NCBI RefSeq assembly: GCF_030272615.1
Contig: NC_081406.1
Span: 400,536,939 to 400,596,938, forward strand
DNA from: Cryptomeria japonica
Lineage: Eukaryota > Streptophyta > Pinopsida > Cupressales > Cupressaceae
Reading direction: 5' to 3'
DNA: 60,000 nt
Within the stretch, counting starts at the first letter, position 1, and the number at the start of each line of letters is the position of its first letter. Below the pieces are notes generated by a model. That model saw only the letters and a list, made by a program, of their open reading frames with translations, was not told where the DNA came from and ran no database searches. The translations under genes and the position numbers were made by a program. Below are positions 21,480 to 33,257 of this stretch, in pieces.

Positions 21480-22370
21480 GTGAACCTAGTTCATATTAGG
21501 ACGCTTGTGAAGCTAAATGTGCAAGCAAATGGAGAGTTACTATCGAATAGGAGATGAAAGATCTGCATAAGAACAAAACATGGGAAATTGTGCCATTGCC
21601 TAAGGGGAGAAAAGATATTGGGAACAAGTGGGTCTTCAAGTTGAAGAGAGATTTAAATGATAATTTGGAGAGATATAAAGCTCGGTTGGTGGCCAAGGGG
21701 GATGCACAAAAATATGGTATTGATTTTGATGAAAAATATTTCACCTGTTGTGTGGTTAAGTATTGTTAGAGTTGTTTTAGCTCTTGTTGCTAGTATTAAT
21801 TTGGAGTTAGAATAGTTAGATGTAAAAACAACCTTCTTGCATGGTGATATCTTTGAGGAGATTTATATGCAACAACCAGAAGGTTTTGAGGAAAGAGGCA
21901 ATGAGAATCTTGTTTGTAGGTTGAGAAAATCATTGTATGGTTTGAATCAGGCTCCAAGGTGTTGGTACAAGCGGTTTGATTCCTTCATGTTGAGTTTGGG
22001 TTCTAGTAGATATGAGGTTGATTATTGTGCCTATTTTCAAAGGTATGATGATGGTATTTTTATTATTCTACTACTGTATATTGATGATATGTTCGTAGCA
22101 GGTCCCGACATGTATAAAATCATCCATTTGAAAACTTAGCTTGCTAGGGATTTTCAGATGAAGGACTTAGGCAATGCAAATCAGATTCTTGGAATGATGA
22201 TACATAGAGATGAAAACAACAGGAAATTATGGTTGTTACATAAAACTTATGTGGAGAAGGTTCTGCAACTCTTCAATATGCAAAAAGCACAACCAGTTAG
22301 TACTCCATTTCCTGTTCATATTAAATTGTCTTCTGAATAGTGCCCTAGAATAGAAGCATAGAAGACACAA
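21480..22370 (+). pseudogene. Copia reverse transcriptase
   Basis: Blocks in order: KTWEIVPLPKGRKDIGNKWV, YKARLVAKG, LDVKTTFLHGDIFEEIYMQQ, LYGLNQAPRCWYKRFD, the catalytic LLYIDDMFVAG (about 22070-22105) and STPFPVHIKLS. Active-site aspartates are kept. Stops include 21499, 21550, 21811, 22138 and 22340, most at expected Gln or Trp positions, and there is a frameshift around 21760. Confidence 0.92.
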
Positions 22371-23041
22371 ATGTCTCATGTAACATACTCATCAGCAGTA
22401 GGAAGTCTTATGTTCACCATGGTGTGCACCAGACTAGACATTTCACAAGTAGTGGGAGTTGTTAGTAGGTACATGGAAAATCCTAGTACTGATCATTGGA
22501 CAACTATGAAGTGGATTCTTAGATATTTGAGAGGCACTTCAGATGCTGCTATCTATTACAGTGGGAGTAGTCTTCAAGTTAATGGGTATGTGGATGTAGA
22601 TTTTGGTTGAGATAGAGATAAGAGAAAGTCTACAACAGGTTATGTTTTCTCTTTAGCTAAAGGTGTTGTTATTTGGGTGTCAAAGTTGCAGGCAGTGGTG
22701 ACATTGTCTACTACTGAGGCAGAATATATGGCAGCAACATAGGCTAGCAAGGAGATGATTTGGCTTCATAGACTTTTGGGTGAATTGCAAGTGAAGCAAG
22801 ATAACATGGTACTGCATTATGACAATCAAAGTTCTTTACACTTAGCACGGAACTCAACTTACCATTCTAGAACAAAGCATATTTATATTCAATATCACTT
22901 TGTTCGTGAAGTGGTGGAAGGAGGACTAATCTCTTTAGCCAACATTCACACTAATGTAAACCCTGCAGATATTATGACGAAACCTATTAGTAGAGAGAAG
23001 TTCATTTGGTGCAGAACTTCTCTTGGTTTGCAAATTATGTG
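22371..23041 (+). pseudogene. Copia RNase H
   Basis: SAVGSLMF and YLRGTSD mark the connection. RNase H follows with [16 protein letters not shown], the STTEAEYMA active-site segment (about 22710-22735), HYDNQSSLHLARN and RTKHI (about 22870). DIMTKPISREKF ends the polyprotein at TGA 23040. Stops at 22609 and 22741 replace expected Trp and Gln. Confidence 0.92.
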
Positions 23042-23106
23042 ATGATAGGCAACATTGGCAATGGTCTTTCAGTAGAGGAATTATTTAGAGTTTGAAATTT
23101 GACTTC

Positions 23107-23117
23107 AAGTGGGAGAA
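23107..23117 (+). other. Polypurine tract of the copia element
   Basis: AAGTGGGAGAA immediately precedes the 3' LTR start TGTTGG, the usual copia plus-strand primer. Confidence 0.9.
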
Positions 23118-23670
23118 TGTTGGAATGTGAAGTTAATTACGACTTTGCTTCCATATGTGTCATACAAGTTGTCTTCAATTAGGACTTTGCTCCCGTATGT
23201 GTCATGCATGTAATTGTGTGTCATACTTACTATATTTAGTAAGTTGTCTCCAACTAGGACTTTGCAACTCGGTTGTGTTGACTTAGTAAATTATGAAGTG
23301 ATTCATAGGAGAATCAAGTTATACTCTATATGTGTCAACCTTGTAGACGATTGAGAGCCACATATAGGCTTAGTCAATAATATGACTATAGTGGTGGCAT
23401 TAGAAGGGTTAGAGGTGGCAAATTTGAGAAGTTAATTATAGCATTAAGTTTCTCAAATTTTTATATATATAGAGTAGATTTCCCTCTTTTTAAAACAAGG
23501 CGAGATAGTTTTAAGATTGTTGTAACTCTGTAATTCCTGAGAATCAATACAAAAGAAAATTTGCCTGTGGTTTTTTATTGGTATATTTTTACCAATTTTT
23601 TCCACGGAAATCTGTGTTATGTGCTATTGTTCTTCTTTGCAAATTTTCTACACTTGTTATTTTTCTCACA
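23118..23670 (+). repeat. 3' LTR of the copia element
   Basis: 553 bp, same ends as the 5' LTR. Substitutions and length differences between the two show that insertion is old, not recent. Confidence 0.93.
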
Positions 23671-23675
23671 AGCTT

Positions 23676-23883
23676 CCCCTAGAACATTCAAAGAAGGAGA
23701 TATTATTTTGAAATGGGATGCATTCAAGACCAGGCTAGGTAAACATACAAAGTTTGATTCTTTTTGGAGTGGACCATACATAATTTGTGAGTGCAAGTAG
23801 CACAATACATTCCAGTTGTCTAAGTTGGATGGAGAGATGGAGTCTACCCTGGTCAAGGGGATTCATCTCAAACATTTCTATTG
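23676..23883 (+). pseudogene. Integrase C-terminal tail of Ty3 element A
   Basis: The reading EGDIILKWDAFKTRLGKHTK continues the integrase frame of 18813-19716 after the copia insertion. FDSFWSGPYIICECK and KGIHLKHFY follow, with a stop at 23881. The matching tail in element B is at 29060-29270. There is one in-frame stop at about 23798. Confidence 0.85.
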
Positions 23884-26800
23884 AGGTGATGTTTTGACAT
23901 TTGTACATTATAGATTAGTTTTCTTTCAAATAAGGTACTGCAACATCTTGTTTCAATCTTGTTAGTTTAGTTTGTTTTCCTCCAAGTGCTTGAGCGCAAG
24001 TTTTAGTAGCAGTCTCCTAGTTTTTCTGAGTAGTTTTTAGTCAAGTTTGAGTTTGCAGTAGCTTCATTTAAGTTTTAGAGTGTTGTTTCATGTTTCCAGC
24101 AACTGGGTATCATTTTGTTCAAGTTTGATTTCTGAGTTTCTAGACTCATGTACCTAATGAAAGTCATAAAGGCTAGTGGTCCTAATGCATTTAGCAGGAA
24201 AATATCCCAAAAAGGTTGCTATATGTTATCCCAATTTAAGCTTGTATCTTCATTGCACTCACAGTGTCCTTTTACTCATTACATTTTTAAGTTGTTTTTT
24301 AGAAATATGTTTGGAGGGATTTTTTGTCAAAACTTTATTCATGTATACTCCAACAAAGTTGTTCAAACTCGGGTTTGAACTCATTATGAATGATAAAAGC
24401 TTGAGTGATATAAGGAACAAACTTTAGTCATCAATAAGGAAGCCTTATTTTTATGTCTCACACAACAATGGCCGCCAAGGATAAAATTTTTCAGTTTTGA
24501 CAACAGATTGAGGCCGCATTTCAGTCATAAAGAAGACAAAGATCATGAAAGGGATTATGTTCGTTATATGTTGCAGTTCTAGGGCACATAATAAAAACAA
24601 CCTCAGATTGTTAGAATGATAATGTTAGGGATATTTACAGAGGCAATGTGGAAGATACAATCCTATACAAGGAGAATGCAAAAATATAGTCATAAAAGAT
24701 TCACAATGAATCTGATCCTGGGACAAATAACAAGAAAATGTCAATTGTGGGTGATGGTGAGCAACTTGATAGCAATCATAGCACCAAATATCTGGACAAT
24801 GATTTCAAATGAATGAATGTGGAGGTCATTGTCAACGCTGAAGTTCAATTAGCAATGTAGCAGTTAGTAGAAGTCATGTCTTTCATCGATGAGTTACCTT
24901 TTCAATGTAGCATTGGTGAATTTTGGCAAGAAAGAGATTTCTATATGACATCTGAGGTTAGTGAGATAGTCTGAGTAGCTGCCAAAAGTCATGTCTCACA
25001 CTGATAAGTCCTATTTTGTTGTAGCTCCAATGAGTCTTGGTGACAATAGGAATTTCGGTGTGAGACTTAGTTTTAGTGCGACGTTCCAAGTAGATGGCCG
25101 AAAAAAAGGTATGTTTTATGCCGAGGAAGATCATGTCGCAGAGACTGTTGTGTGAGTCTTGGCAACAAGTGATGGGTTTCGCTGTGACTTTTGAGTTCAA
25201 CAAGACTAATCAAGGAGATGGCCGATGGAGATAAAGCAATGAGATCAATGAACAATGCCATCTTGGGAGAACATATAGGTACCTTAAAATACAAAGTAGA
25301 AAGAGATCATAATGGAACACAAGGTTAGAATATTTGGGGTCGCAACGATGATGATAAATATTAAAAGAAAGACAGTCCAAAAGCTTGTAAGTTTGCAAAT
25401 CAGACAGTAAGCGGTGAAATAGGAGCCATTACCACAATCATATTGCAATACATAAGAAGATATATCAATCATATCCAATAATACTTGCATGATCATTCAT
25501 AATGACATAAGTAGCATTTTAACAGGCAAACAAAGAGCTTCATAGAGGCGATAAGATAGTGAGAATATTATAGCATGCAATGATCGAAATATGGTTCTGT
25601 AATAGAGAATCATTGTCTAATAACCACAAAGAGATCTTGATGGAAAAACAAAAGAAAAGTGAAACAATGTCTCAACTCATAGTATAGAAAGAATGTAACA
25701 GAGATGATAGAGAACTTTGATACTTATAGGGTTAGATGAAACAACAGTCCTAGGGAAGATTTGGAACAATCATTGCAATCAATCTGTGAAAGATCATAAT
25801 GATATCACAAAGCCAATACAATGATCTAAGACCCTATAATAGTGAAATGGATTCATTTAGACACCCAAGGTCTTCATCCAATGATAGCGTTATATTCATA
25901 TTAGAGGGTTTCAAAGAAGGATTTATTACAGTCATCATATGACCATGTAAAAGAAACAAGTAGAGACCCTACCATCAAAGTCTCAAAGTAGTCAAGACAT
26001 TCACAAAGATTGTAGGGTATTGATGAATACCCAAAGGACTGTCATATAAGGGTAGTGAATAAGTATAAGGATAGTGATAAAAGAGTCCTGGAGCATCATG
26101 TGTTATTATAATTTACAAGTCCACTATTAATATGCATTAAAGAAGTTAAAATATATGCATCAAAGATTGTTTGTGGGATATTTAATGACATTTGAATTTA
26201 AAGTTCAAGTTGATCATCAATATAAGCACCAAATTTTACAGTTCAAATTCAAAAGGGGTGACCACGAGAGAAATACCACTTTTTGGAATAATTTTGAGAC
26301 AATAACAATAGTTCAACACCTGTTTTAAGAGCCCCAAGGGTGACTTATCAACCAAGGGAACATTTGGAAGCATAGTCAATAAGTTTCCTTCAATTCCAAC
26401 CCTATTTTTGAGGGGTTTTCAAATGAGCTTTCCCAACAAACTAAAATTTCAAACTCACAACTTGTTAACACTTGATTTTAAGGAGAAGGAGTAGTTAGTT
26501 AAGTTAGAAAGCAAATACAACCAAAGTTTAAAATGTTCAAATATTGGAGCCTGTTTGATATAATTCAATCTTCTCCTTCTTTCTTCGTTAGTTCTTGGTC
26601 TTTCTTTTTGCTATAGTAGCAGAAGACATACTTTGTAACTTAGTTTTATGACCAATTTCTAGATTTTTATAAAGTTTTCAGACTTATAATAAAATTTGTA
26701 ATAAAGAAGCTCATTTTTTTCCTGATTTTTTATGTTTCAATGTTGTATGTGAGTAATTTGATAGGAGTACCATGATTTTATATTGAAATCCTTTACCATT

Positions 26801-27229
26801 GTTTCATTCCTTCAATGCTTGGTTTAGAAACAACATGTTATAGCGCAAGTCAACTAGAGTGTTGTTAATTTTGATGAATGAAATTCTGAAAACACTATTG
26901 TTTTCCTTTGAACAAACATAAAAAACTTTAAACCTCTCATATGAAATATTATTGCACACATGTGTATTTAGGTTGTGAGTTAATATAGCTTCTTTGTTGA
27001 GAATATTATGAATCCAATAGCATGACAAGTCTTCTAATTCAGTTGGTGTATCACCTATTAGTATAGTTTCAATTTTCCAATATCCTTTTATCCCTTTTCT
27101 AGTCAAAATATCAGTAGTTTTAGAATATCTAAAGGAATCCAGACCATAATATGAAGGTTCATGTTCAATATGAGAAACCCAAAGGCTTGAATATGTTCTA
27201 ATGTTTCACATGATTGCTGATCTTTTAGC
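23884..27229. other. Non-coding region, partly Ty3 3' sequence
   Basis: No ORF here has recognisable domains. The first 250 bases resemble the sequence after the integrase of element B (common GAGGTGAT, CAAGTGC and GCAAGT blocks), so they are probably the 3' untranslated part of element A. A degenerate tandem repeat lies at 24868-25226. The rest, to about 27230, is AT-rich with nothing I can assign. Confidence 0.5.
24868..25226. repeat. Degenerate tandem repeat, three units of about 120 bp
   Basis: Units start at about 24868, 24986 and 25107. Shared blocks are GTCATGTCT(C)AC...GAT near the start, ATGAGTCTTGG(T/C)(G/A)ACAA in the middle, TTTCG(G/C)TGTGA after it, and AGATGGCCGA at the end of the last two. 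Units differ at many positions. It has no open frame. Confidence 0.5.
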
Positions 27230-27990
27230 TTAGCTCTTGGGTGCAAATTCCTATGAGTACACTAATAATTGTGTATTTGCTACTGATCAGGGCAAACTGT
27301 TAGGATACATTGTATCAAAGGATATCTTGGCCATAGATCTAGAAAGGGTGGAGGCCATTCTATCTCTTCCAATCTCAAGTCACAAAAAGGGCTTGCATAG
27401 TTTCCTTGGAAGGATCAACTTTATAAGAAGATTTATTCCAAACTTGGTTGCTATGGTTAAGCCTCTCATAACCATGATAAAGAAGAATGTGGTTTTAAAA
27501 TGGACTAGGGAGTGAAAAGATTGTTTTGATCAGATCAAACAAGCAACTGCTCAAGTTCCCACCCTGGTAAATCATAATTATGAGTGAGACTTCATCCTCT
27601 ACACTTTGGGAGGAGAAGAAAGTATCTTAGATGTTTTGACACAACTAAATAATGATGGGTTAGAGAAACCCATCACCTTTTTCAGTGAAGTCCTAAAGGA
27701 TTATGAGCTTAGATATAGCTACGTGGAGAAGCAGAGCATCACAATTGTTAGAGCATTAAAGAAATTCAGACATATGCTCTCCAACAACTGGATTCATATC
27801 CTAGTCCCACATATAGGTGTGAAGGATTTCCTCCTAAACAAGGACATTGGTGAGAAAGGGCTAGGTGGATCACTAAGGTCATAGAATATGACCTCAACAT
27901 TTAAATTACCAAGTTAGTAAGAGTTAGTGAATAGTTTGTTTCAACTTTTAAATAGGACCCAAATATCACTCTTATACTACAGGAAGAAGG
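27230..27990 (+). pseudogene. RT C-terminus and RNase H of Ty3 element B
   Basis: GKLLGYIVSKDILAIDLERV and SFLGRINFIRRFIPNLVAMV (27290-27460) are the RT thumb and connection. RNase H follows as DFILYTLGGEESILDVLTQ (about 27590-27650), ITFFSEVLKDYELRYSYVEK and the end segment at about 27870. The expected first catalytic Asp region of RNase H reads TLGGEES and looks degenerate. Stops at 27513 and 27883. Confidence 0.8.
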
Positions 27991-29270
27991 ACAATTGGAC
28001 AACAATGAAGATGGACAAACCAATTGGTTTGGAGACATGACTGCCTTCTTGAGGGATGATAGTTACCCTCCTAATTTTGACAGAATTAAAAGAAGACACT
28101 CAAGACCACAGTCTATTCCTTATGTATTAGTGGATGGCATTTTGTTTAAAAAGGACCTAAATGGGGTCTTATTGAGGTGCATCAAAGAGGATTATGTTAG
28201 TAGATTACTATAAGAGTTTCATAACGACCCCTCAGGTGGTCATTTTTATGCTAGGAGCATTGCTATGAAGATAATCAGGGTAGGCTACTACTGGCCTTCC
28301 TTATTCAGAGATGCATACAAGTGGGTAAGGCAGTGTAAGGAGTGTGACTTGTTTTCAAGTAAAGAAAGGTTGGTTGCCCTTCCTCTGCATCCCATTAAGA
28401 CTGATCAAACTTTAGCTCAATGGGGCCTAGATTTCATTGGCCCAATCAATCCTTTTTCAAGCACTGGCCATAAGTTGATTTTGGCTACCACAACTTATTT
28501 CATAAGATGGACAAAGGCAGTTGCTTTGAAGGATGCAACTGAAAATTCAGTGGTTCAATTCCTAGAGGGAATTGTAACCAGATTTGGTGCTCCTTCCACC
28601 ATTATATTTAATGATTCCAAAACTTTTGTTGGATCCCAAATCAGTTTATGGGTAGTTCAACATGATGTATATTTAAAGACATTATCAAACTACTACCCCT
28701 AGGAGAATGGTCTAGCTGAGTCCTCAAATAAAAACCTTATCAAAACCATCAAGAGGACTTTAGATGACAATCAAAGGTCTGGGAATTTGAAGTTAGGGAC
28801 AACCCTATGGGCTGATGGGATTACACCTAAGAGAGAAATTGGTAATTCAAACTTCATATTAGTATATGGAAGGGAAGCTAGGCTTCCCTTATCTCTTGAA
28901 TTACCCTCTCTTGGTTTAGCACACCAACTAGAGCTCTTGGAGAATGATGCCATGGTAGTTAGATATGCAGAGCTAATGGAGTTGGAGGTCAAAAGTAAGG
29001 CCATGCAGACCCTCAATGTCCATCAAGGATAGGTCAAAAGGCCACTTATTGGAGCCTTAGGGTTGGTGATCTTGTCCTAAAGTAGGATGTTGAACGAGCT
29101 AAACCAGGTAGGCACTCCAAATTTGTTGCAACTTGAAGTAGACCATATGTCATCACCAGCTACAAGGAGGCAAATTCTTTCCACCTATCTAGGGTTAGTG
29201 GTGAAGCCCTCCCCATTGCAGTCAATGGAATCCACCTTAAAGCCTATGATTGAGGTGATTTTGTCCCTAT
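27991..29270 (+). pseudogene. Integrase of Ty3 element B
   Basis: The H2C2 zinc region FHNDPSGGHFYARS...YYWPSLF...CKECDLF spans 28217-28350. The core has WGLDFIGPINP (first Asp kept, about 28425). TIIFNDSKTF (28600-28627) has the second catalytic Asp position occupied by Asn (codon 28610-28612), and ENGLAESSNKN keeps the Glu (about 28710). The C-terminal DLVLK.DVERAK block is at about 29075 and GIHLKAYD near 29245. Stops at 28211, 28699, 29030 and 29081. Confidence 0.87.
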
Positions 29271-30371
29271 AAATAATTTTCCTAGTTTTTTCAACAAGTG
29301 CACAAGCACAAGCCATTCTTTCCCAGAATAAAAAAGTTTTGATCTTTTGAAGGTTGCAGGGGTAGCAATTTCTTATCTTTTTTCAGTCTTAACTCTAAGC
29401 CCACTCGATCTCCTTGGTTACTGATCTTGTGCCAATTAGGATTACCACCCCTCCAAGTCACCAAAAATGTTGACCATTTTTGTGTTTACCTTAGACATGC
29501 AGACAACTGATCTGAGATATCTTCACTGGCTAAAAATCCTGTTAAAATATCTGAGGCCTAAAACCCTAAATTGACCGGCACGAGCGGTCATTTCACTTAA
29601 TTTTACCAACTAGAGGGTCCCTTCTTCATGGCGGGGTCGACCCCTTTCACTCGCTATCAACTTACATGAGTTCTTTTTTATTGCTCATCGCGCAGTCGGG
29701 AACTTTCCACTTTTATTCCCTACTGCAACTGTTCTACTTTCACATGAAACTATGATGAGCGAGATGGCTGAGAGGAAAATAAGTTATTATAGTTGGATTT
29801 TTCCTTTCTCTCTTTCCCCACAAACTAGAACAATGCTACATTCAGCTACTGTTCCATTTTCACATGACACGATGATGAGCGATGTGGCCAACGATATGAA
29901 GGAAGGGTTTTTATCTCCATTTCATAGCGATCAAGAATTGGGTCCCACCCTTGGTTGTGATACAATGAGGAGGGATCATGGTGGGCCCCCCTTTGTGAAA
30001 TGGCCATGGTCCATTGGTGGTAAAAGGTAAACAAAATATCATCATCATTTTGCAAGGAGGAAGACCGTTGGTGGGGTCCACCTTGCAAAATTACGATGAG
30101 GGCAAGGCATGGTTAAATAAAATATTATTGCCATTTCATAGCAGTCAGAAATAATGTTACATCCTTGGATGTGAAATATAAATGAGGTTTATGGGGCTAG
30201 TTGATTTAATAGTTAATCAGGGCCATCCAATTTCACTAAAGAGCCAGATCGATGGGCTTGTTTTAAACTTCTTTTATCGGGATTTTGAAGACCTTTTGTG
30301 CAATCTTTGTTGTCCACCCACATGTAAAGAGGAAGATGGGGTGGCCCGATTTCAAACTTGGAGAGTGCATC
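29271..30371. other. Unassigned region with short direct repeats
   Basis: It is less AT-rich than its surroundings. The beginning is probably the 3' untranslated part of element B. ATGATGAGCGA(G/T)(A/G)TGG with 30 bases of leading sequence occurs twice (29728-29770, 29847-29889), and CCATTTCATAGC recurs at about 29922 and 30132. A TG-bounded start at about 29466 and CA at 30369 could delimit an LTR, but no partner copy exists in the window. Confidence 0.4.
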
Positions 30372-31561
30372 TGTTGGCAACAACAATGAAGGAAAACTGA
30401 GAGGGGGGTAAATCATTTTTCACCAGATCAAACAATTCAAGCACAATCTCATATCTGATCAGCAACAATAAGAATAAAAATAAACATAATAACAACAACA
30501 CACATAACACCAAGATTTTGATGTGGAAAACTTGGTTAAGGGAAAAACCACTGTGGGAACCTACTCACAATAAGATGATACTCTACAGTAGTATGTGTAA
30601 ATATTACAATGTGGAATGCACATGCATTTAGGCACACTACCTAGAGCTCACTACTCAAAATATAATGACCCAAAAGGCTACAATCCTTAGGGAAGGTTCA
30701 CTACCTTACAATAATATTTGGAGTACAATCCAATTTACATGAACTAAAATAATATCATCTCCAAATGCTAGATGACAGTTTTGGTTAAGCACATTTGTTT
30801 GCTTTGCAACACTCTCTGCTCAACACTTCACACCTAAATATGTATTCACTTATTCACTTATTCACACATATACCACTCTCTGATAATACAAACACAACCT
30901 CTAACAACCACCAAAACACAAATTACATGAATATAGCACCTATTTATACAAATCATCAACCTTGACTACAAGGTCGGTTAAACCCTTAAAACCTAATTAC
31001 AAAATCACATCACACGATGCATAAATCAACCATCGAACCAATACAATATCATAGATGACATAGAATGGACCCAAATAAAATAATTAAACATGCAACGCCA
31101 CCAGAAATCTCACCAAGATCAACTTCAACACACTACACCACCAAAAATATCGCATAACACGAAGAACATCACCAGACCCATAAGATATTCAATAACACAC
31201 ACAATGATCAATGCAGACCACCAAAACAAATAGGACATGATTAGGAAACACTAACAAACACATTAGAACCATCCGCAATAGCTGCACCAACACCACTTAA
31301 TCAAATCTCCATCAATCAACACACTAACACTCAAGAACATTTAACAACAAGAATTGGGACAAGATAGATAACTTGCAGAACACCAAATTGAAAACCATCT
31401 AAATTAAAGATACAAATGAACATCCCAAACACTCCCCCAAATTTGCAACCAAAGATATGATCATACCTAAATCTAACTCTTTGTAATACCAGAACACCAA
31501 ATCACAGGAATATGTTGACATTAATGACAACAACATATCCTAGAAGCAACAATATCCAACA
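30372..31561 (-). repeat. SIRE-like copia 3' LTR (copy 1)
   Basis: 1190 bp with TGTTGG...CCAACA ends, bounded at the high side by a polypurine tract. It aligns throughout with the LTR at 54905-56165: the GAGAGGGG block, GGGAAAAACCAC, GATGATACTCT, GCACATGCATTTAGG and CATATCCTAG all agree in order. Confidence 0.87.
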
Positions 31562-31929
31562 ATCTCACCCTTTGGCATTGATGGAAACATACAAATGTGA
31601 AAAACAGTCAATGAAAAGAAAGAAATCAATACCAACTGTCTCCAACAAACTCCCCTTAAGATCATGCACACAAAGCTTTAAAGATAAGGCATTTTTTCAC
31701 ATGCTTCTCTCTCCCTTTGACAACAATGAATAAGCCAAAAATACAAATGATTATTCTCTCCCCATTAACAGATAATCTCTCCCCTTTAGAACAAACTCAA
31801 AAATCTGAACCATACACTGACTACTTCGGCTAAGTAGTAGTACCAACTTATGAATCCAGATAAGAAGATAAGACTCTGAAGTCCACCAGATTGATGCATC
31901 TCAATGCATCTAGGTCTTATTAGGAGGGG
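31562..31929 (-). mobile_element. 3' tail of the SIRE-like copia element
   Basis: The polypurine tract (31562-31573), a second purine tract followed by the GACAACAATG flank near 31705-31725, and the sequence down to the pol stop region are homologous to 56166-56480. Homology ends at GGAGGGG (31929), where the Athila-like LTR starts. Its pol is not in the window on the other side. Confidence 0.78.
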
Positions 31930-33137
31930 TGATGAGCAAAAATAATGGCTCTATTTTGTCAGATTTTGTCATAAAAACTCTTGCTTTGGTCATATGTTTG
32001 GACAATGTTTAGGTCATAGAACTTCCCTGGTTGATGTCTTTTTGGTATTAGTAGATCTGATTTATCCTGGACCTAAGGTTGTTATTTGATGATCTTTATA
32101 TAGTCAAACTGTACAAATTATCTGAATTTAACCTTAAAATATGGTTTAATTTATGTTATGTTAGCATCAATGGATACACATTCTTTTGTGCACATTAATG
32201 ACATGATGGAGGAACAACCAAGATGAGAAGATGACCAAGTTGGAGGTTAATGCGACACATCATCATGCCGATGGATGCATACCTAGTCAAAGTGGAGCAG
32301 TGTTGAGGGAGTCCATAACCAATTGATTGCTTCCTCAATAGAGAAATTAGTGGAGCATTCATCATTGTTCTTGATGAAACATAAATGTAGGAAAAGGGGT
32401 TGTGCTATATTTTATCAGTAGTAGGATAGTTATTTGTTCTACATTTATGCGTTGACTTCTTCTTTTAATGTAATAAATCCTACTCACCTATTCCTTTGGG
32501 ATGTGGGCTGATGAGTTGAAAGTTTGTTATAAGTGTTTATTATAAAAAATGATCTCTACTTCCTCATGGGGGTAGACAGTGTGACCATAGAGATAGTAGT
32601 ATTTTGGTTTTCAAACTTATGTGTACTAAAATCAACTTGAAATGAAGAAGGTGATAGTGATGGTATTATGATTTTATCAATTGTTATCTAAGTTTTGGAT
32701 ATACTTACTCAAAGGGGCCCACTTGGTGAGTAGTTTATGTTTATTTGTTAGTTAGTTTCTATTTTATTTTATTATTGGAAATAGTTCCTGTGTTTGTTCC
32801 CACAACCAAAGCAAATAGAGTAGTTCCTGTCTGCTAACCAGAGCATTGTCATTAGTAGCAGTTGCTTAAGTTGCTTTCAATTGTGAGTCTTGATAAATTG
32901 TTAAGTCATTATGATTCTGCATATTTCTTTCAGAAACTTTCCCTTTCCTATAGTAAGATAGAATGGCTTCAACTCGAGCTTAGTGCCCATACAGTGCCGA
33001 CCCATTTCAAGTTCATGATCCTAGTCAATAAAGTAAATGAAACTTTTCCATAGGAAAGGTAGCTACTCAGTAAGGATGTCCAATCCTTGAGATGAGGTTT
33101 TAGAGCCCAGTTACTATTCCAATTATGAGGACCAACA
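31930..33137 (+). repeat. 5' LTR of plus-strand Athila-like element
   Basis: 1208 bp from TGATGAGCAAAAATAATGG to GGACCAACA, followed at once by the Athila-type PBS leader. Ends align with 16173-17437 on the other strand. It contains no ORF of note; a small open frame at 32862-33053 has no support. Confidence 0.82.
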
Positions 33138-33160
33138 TTTTTGGTGTCGTTGTCGGGGAT
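33138..33160 (+). other. Athila-type primer-binding site
   Basis: TTTTTGGTGTCGTTGTCGGG directly follows the LTR end. It is closer to the TTTTTGGCGCCGTTGCCGG form than its minus-strand sister at 16151-16172. Confidence 0.85.
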
Positions 33161-33257
33161 GGTGCAAAACTAAGAACCTGTTGTAGCTATTAGTTTTAAG
33201 TCTTTCAGTTTGTTTTAGGTTTGAAATTAGTTGTTAGAGTTCATTCAAAAAATCTGC

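Larger units (their letters stand above)
19717..23670 (+). mobile_element. Ty1/copia element lacking gag and protease
   Basis: Both LTRs are present, with TGTTGG start and TCTCACA end. The flanking 5 bases are AGATT (19712-19716) and AGCTT (23671-23675), a target duplication with one change. The internal order integrase, RT, RNase H is copia-type. Everything between the PBS and the end of the pre-integrase region is missing. The RT motif YIDDMFVAG suggests a Tork-like lineage. It sits inside the integrase gene of Ty3 element A, so it is younger than that element. Confidence 0.93.
17438..23883 (+). mobile_element. Ty3 element A, interrupted by a copia element
   Basis: Plus-strand Ty3 pol in order: RNase-H-like fragment, RT, deleted RNase H, integrase, and a C-terminal integrase tail resumed after the copia insertion (23676-23883). 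Its 5' part is cut by the Athila-like LTR ending at 17437. A sister copy lies at 27230-29270, and the two share the FLGRI, YYWP and IHLK blocks. Tat-related by the second RNase H, but its exact lineage is not settled. Confidence 0.78.
27230..29270 (+). mobile_element. Ty3 element B, 5'-truncated
   Basis: Same family as element A (17438-23883). It begins within the RT C-terminus, with no trace of gag, protease or the RT catalytic box upstream, and runs to the integrase stop. It keeps the RNase H domain that element A lost, so the two copies complement each other for reconstructing family structure. Confidence 0.8.

Noticed and set aside
26804-27106. Open frame of 100 codons on the minus strand
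   Set aside because: No motif, no homologue elsewhere in the window, and no adjacent coding on that strand. I cannot exclude a decayed gene fragment but cannot support it.
29469-30369. A complete LTR bounded by TG and CA between element B and the copia LTR
   Set aside because: A TG and a CA are easy to find by chance. There is no partner copy, PBS or clear polypurine tract to confirm it.
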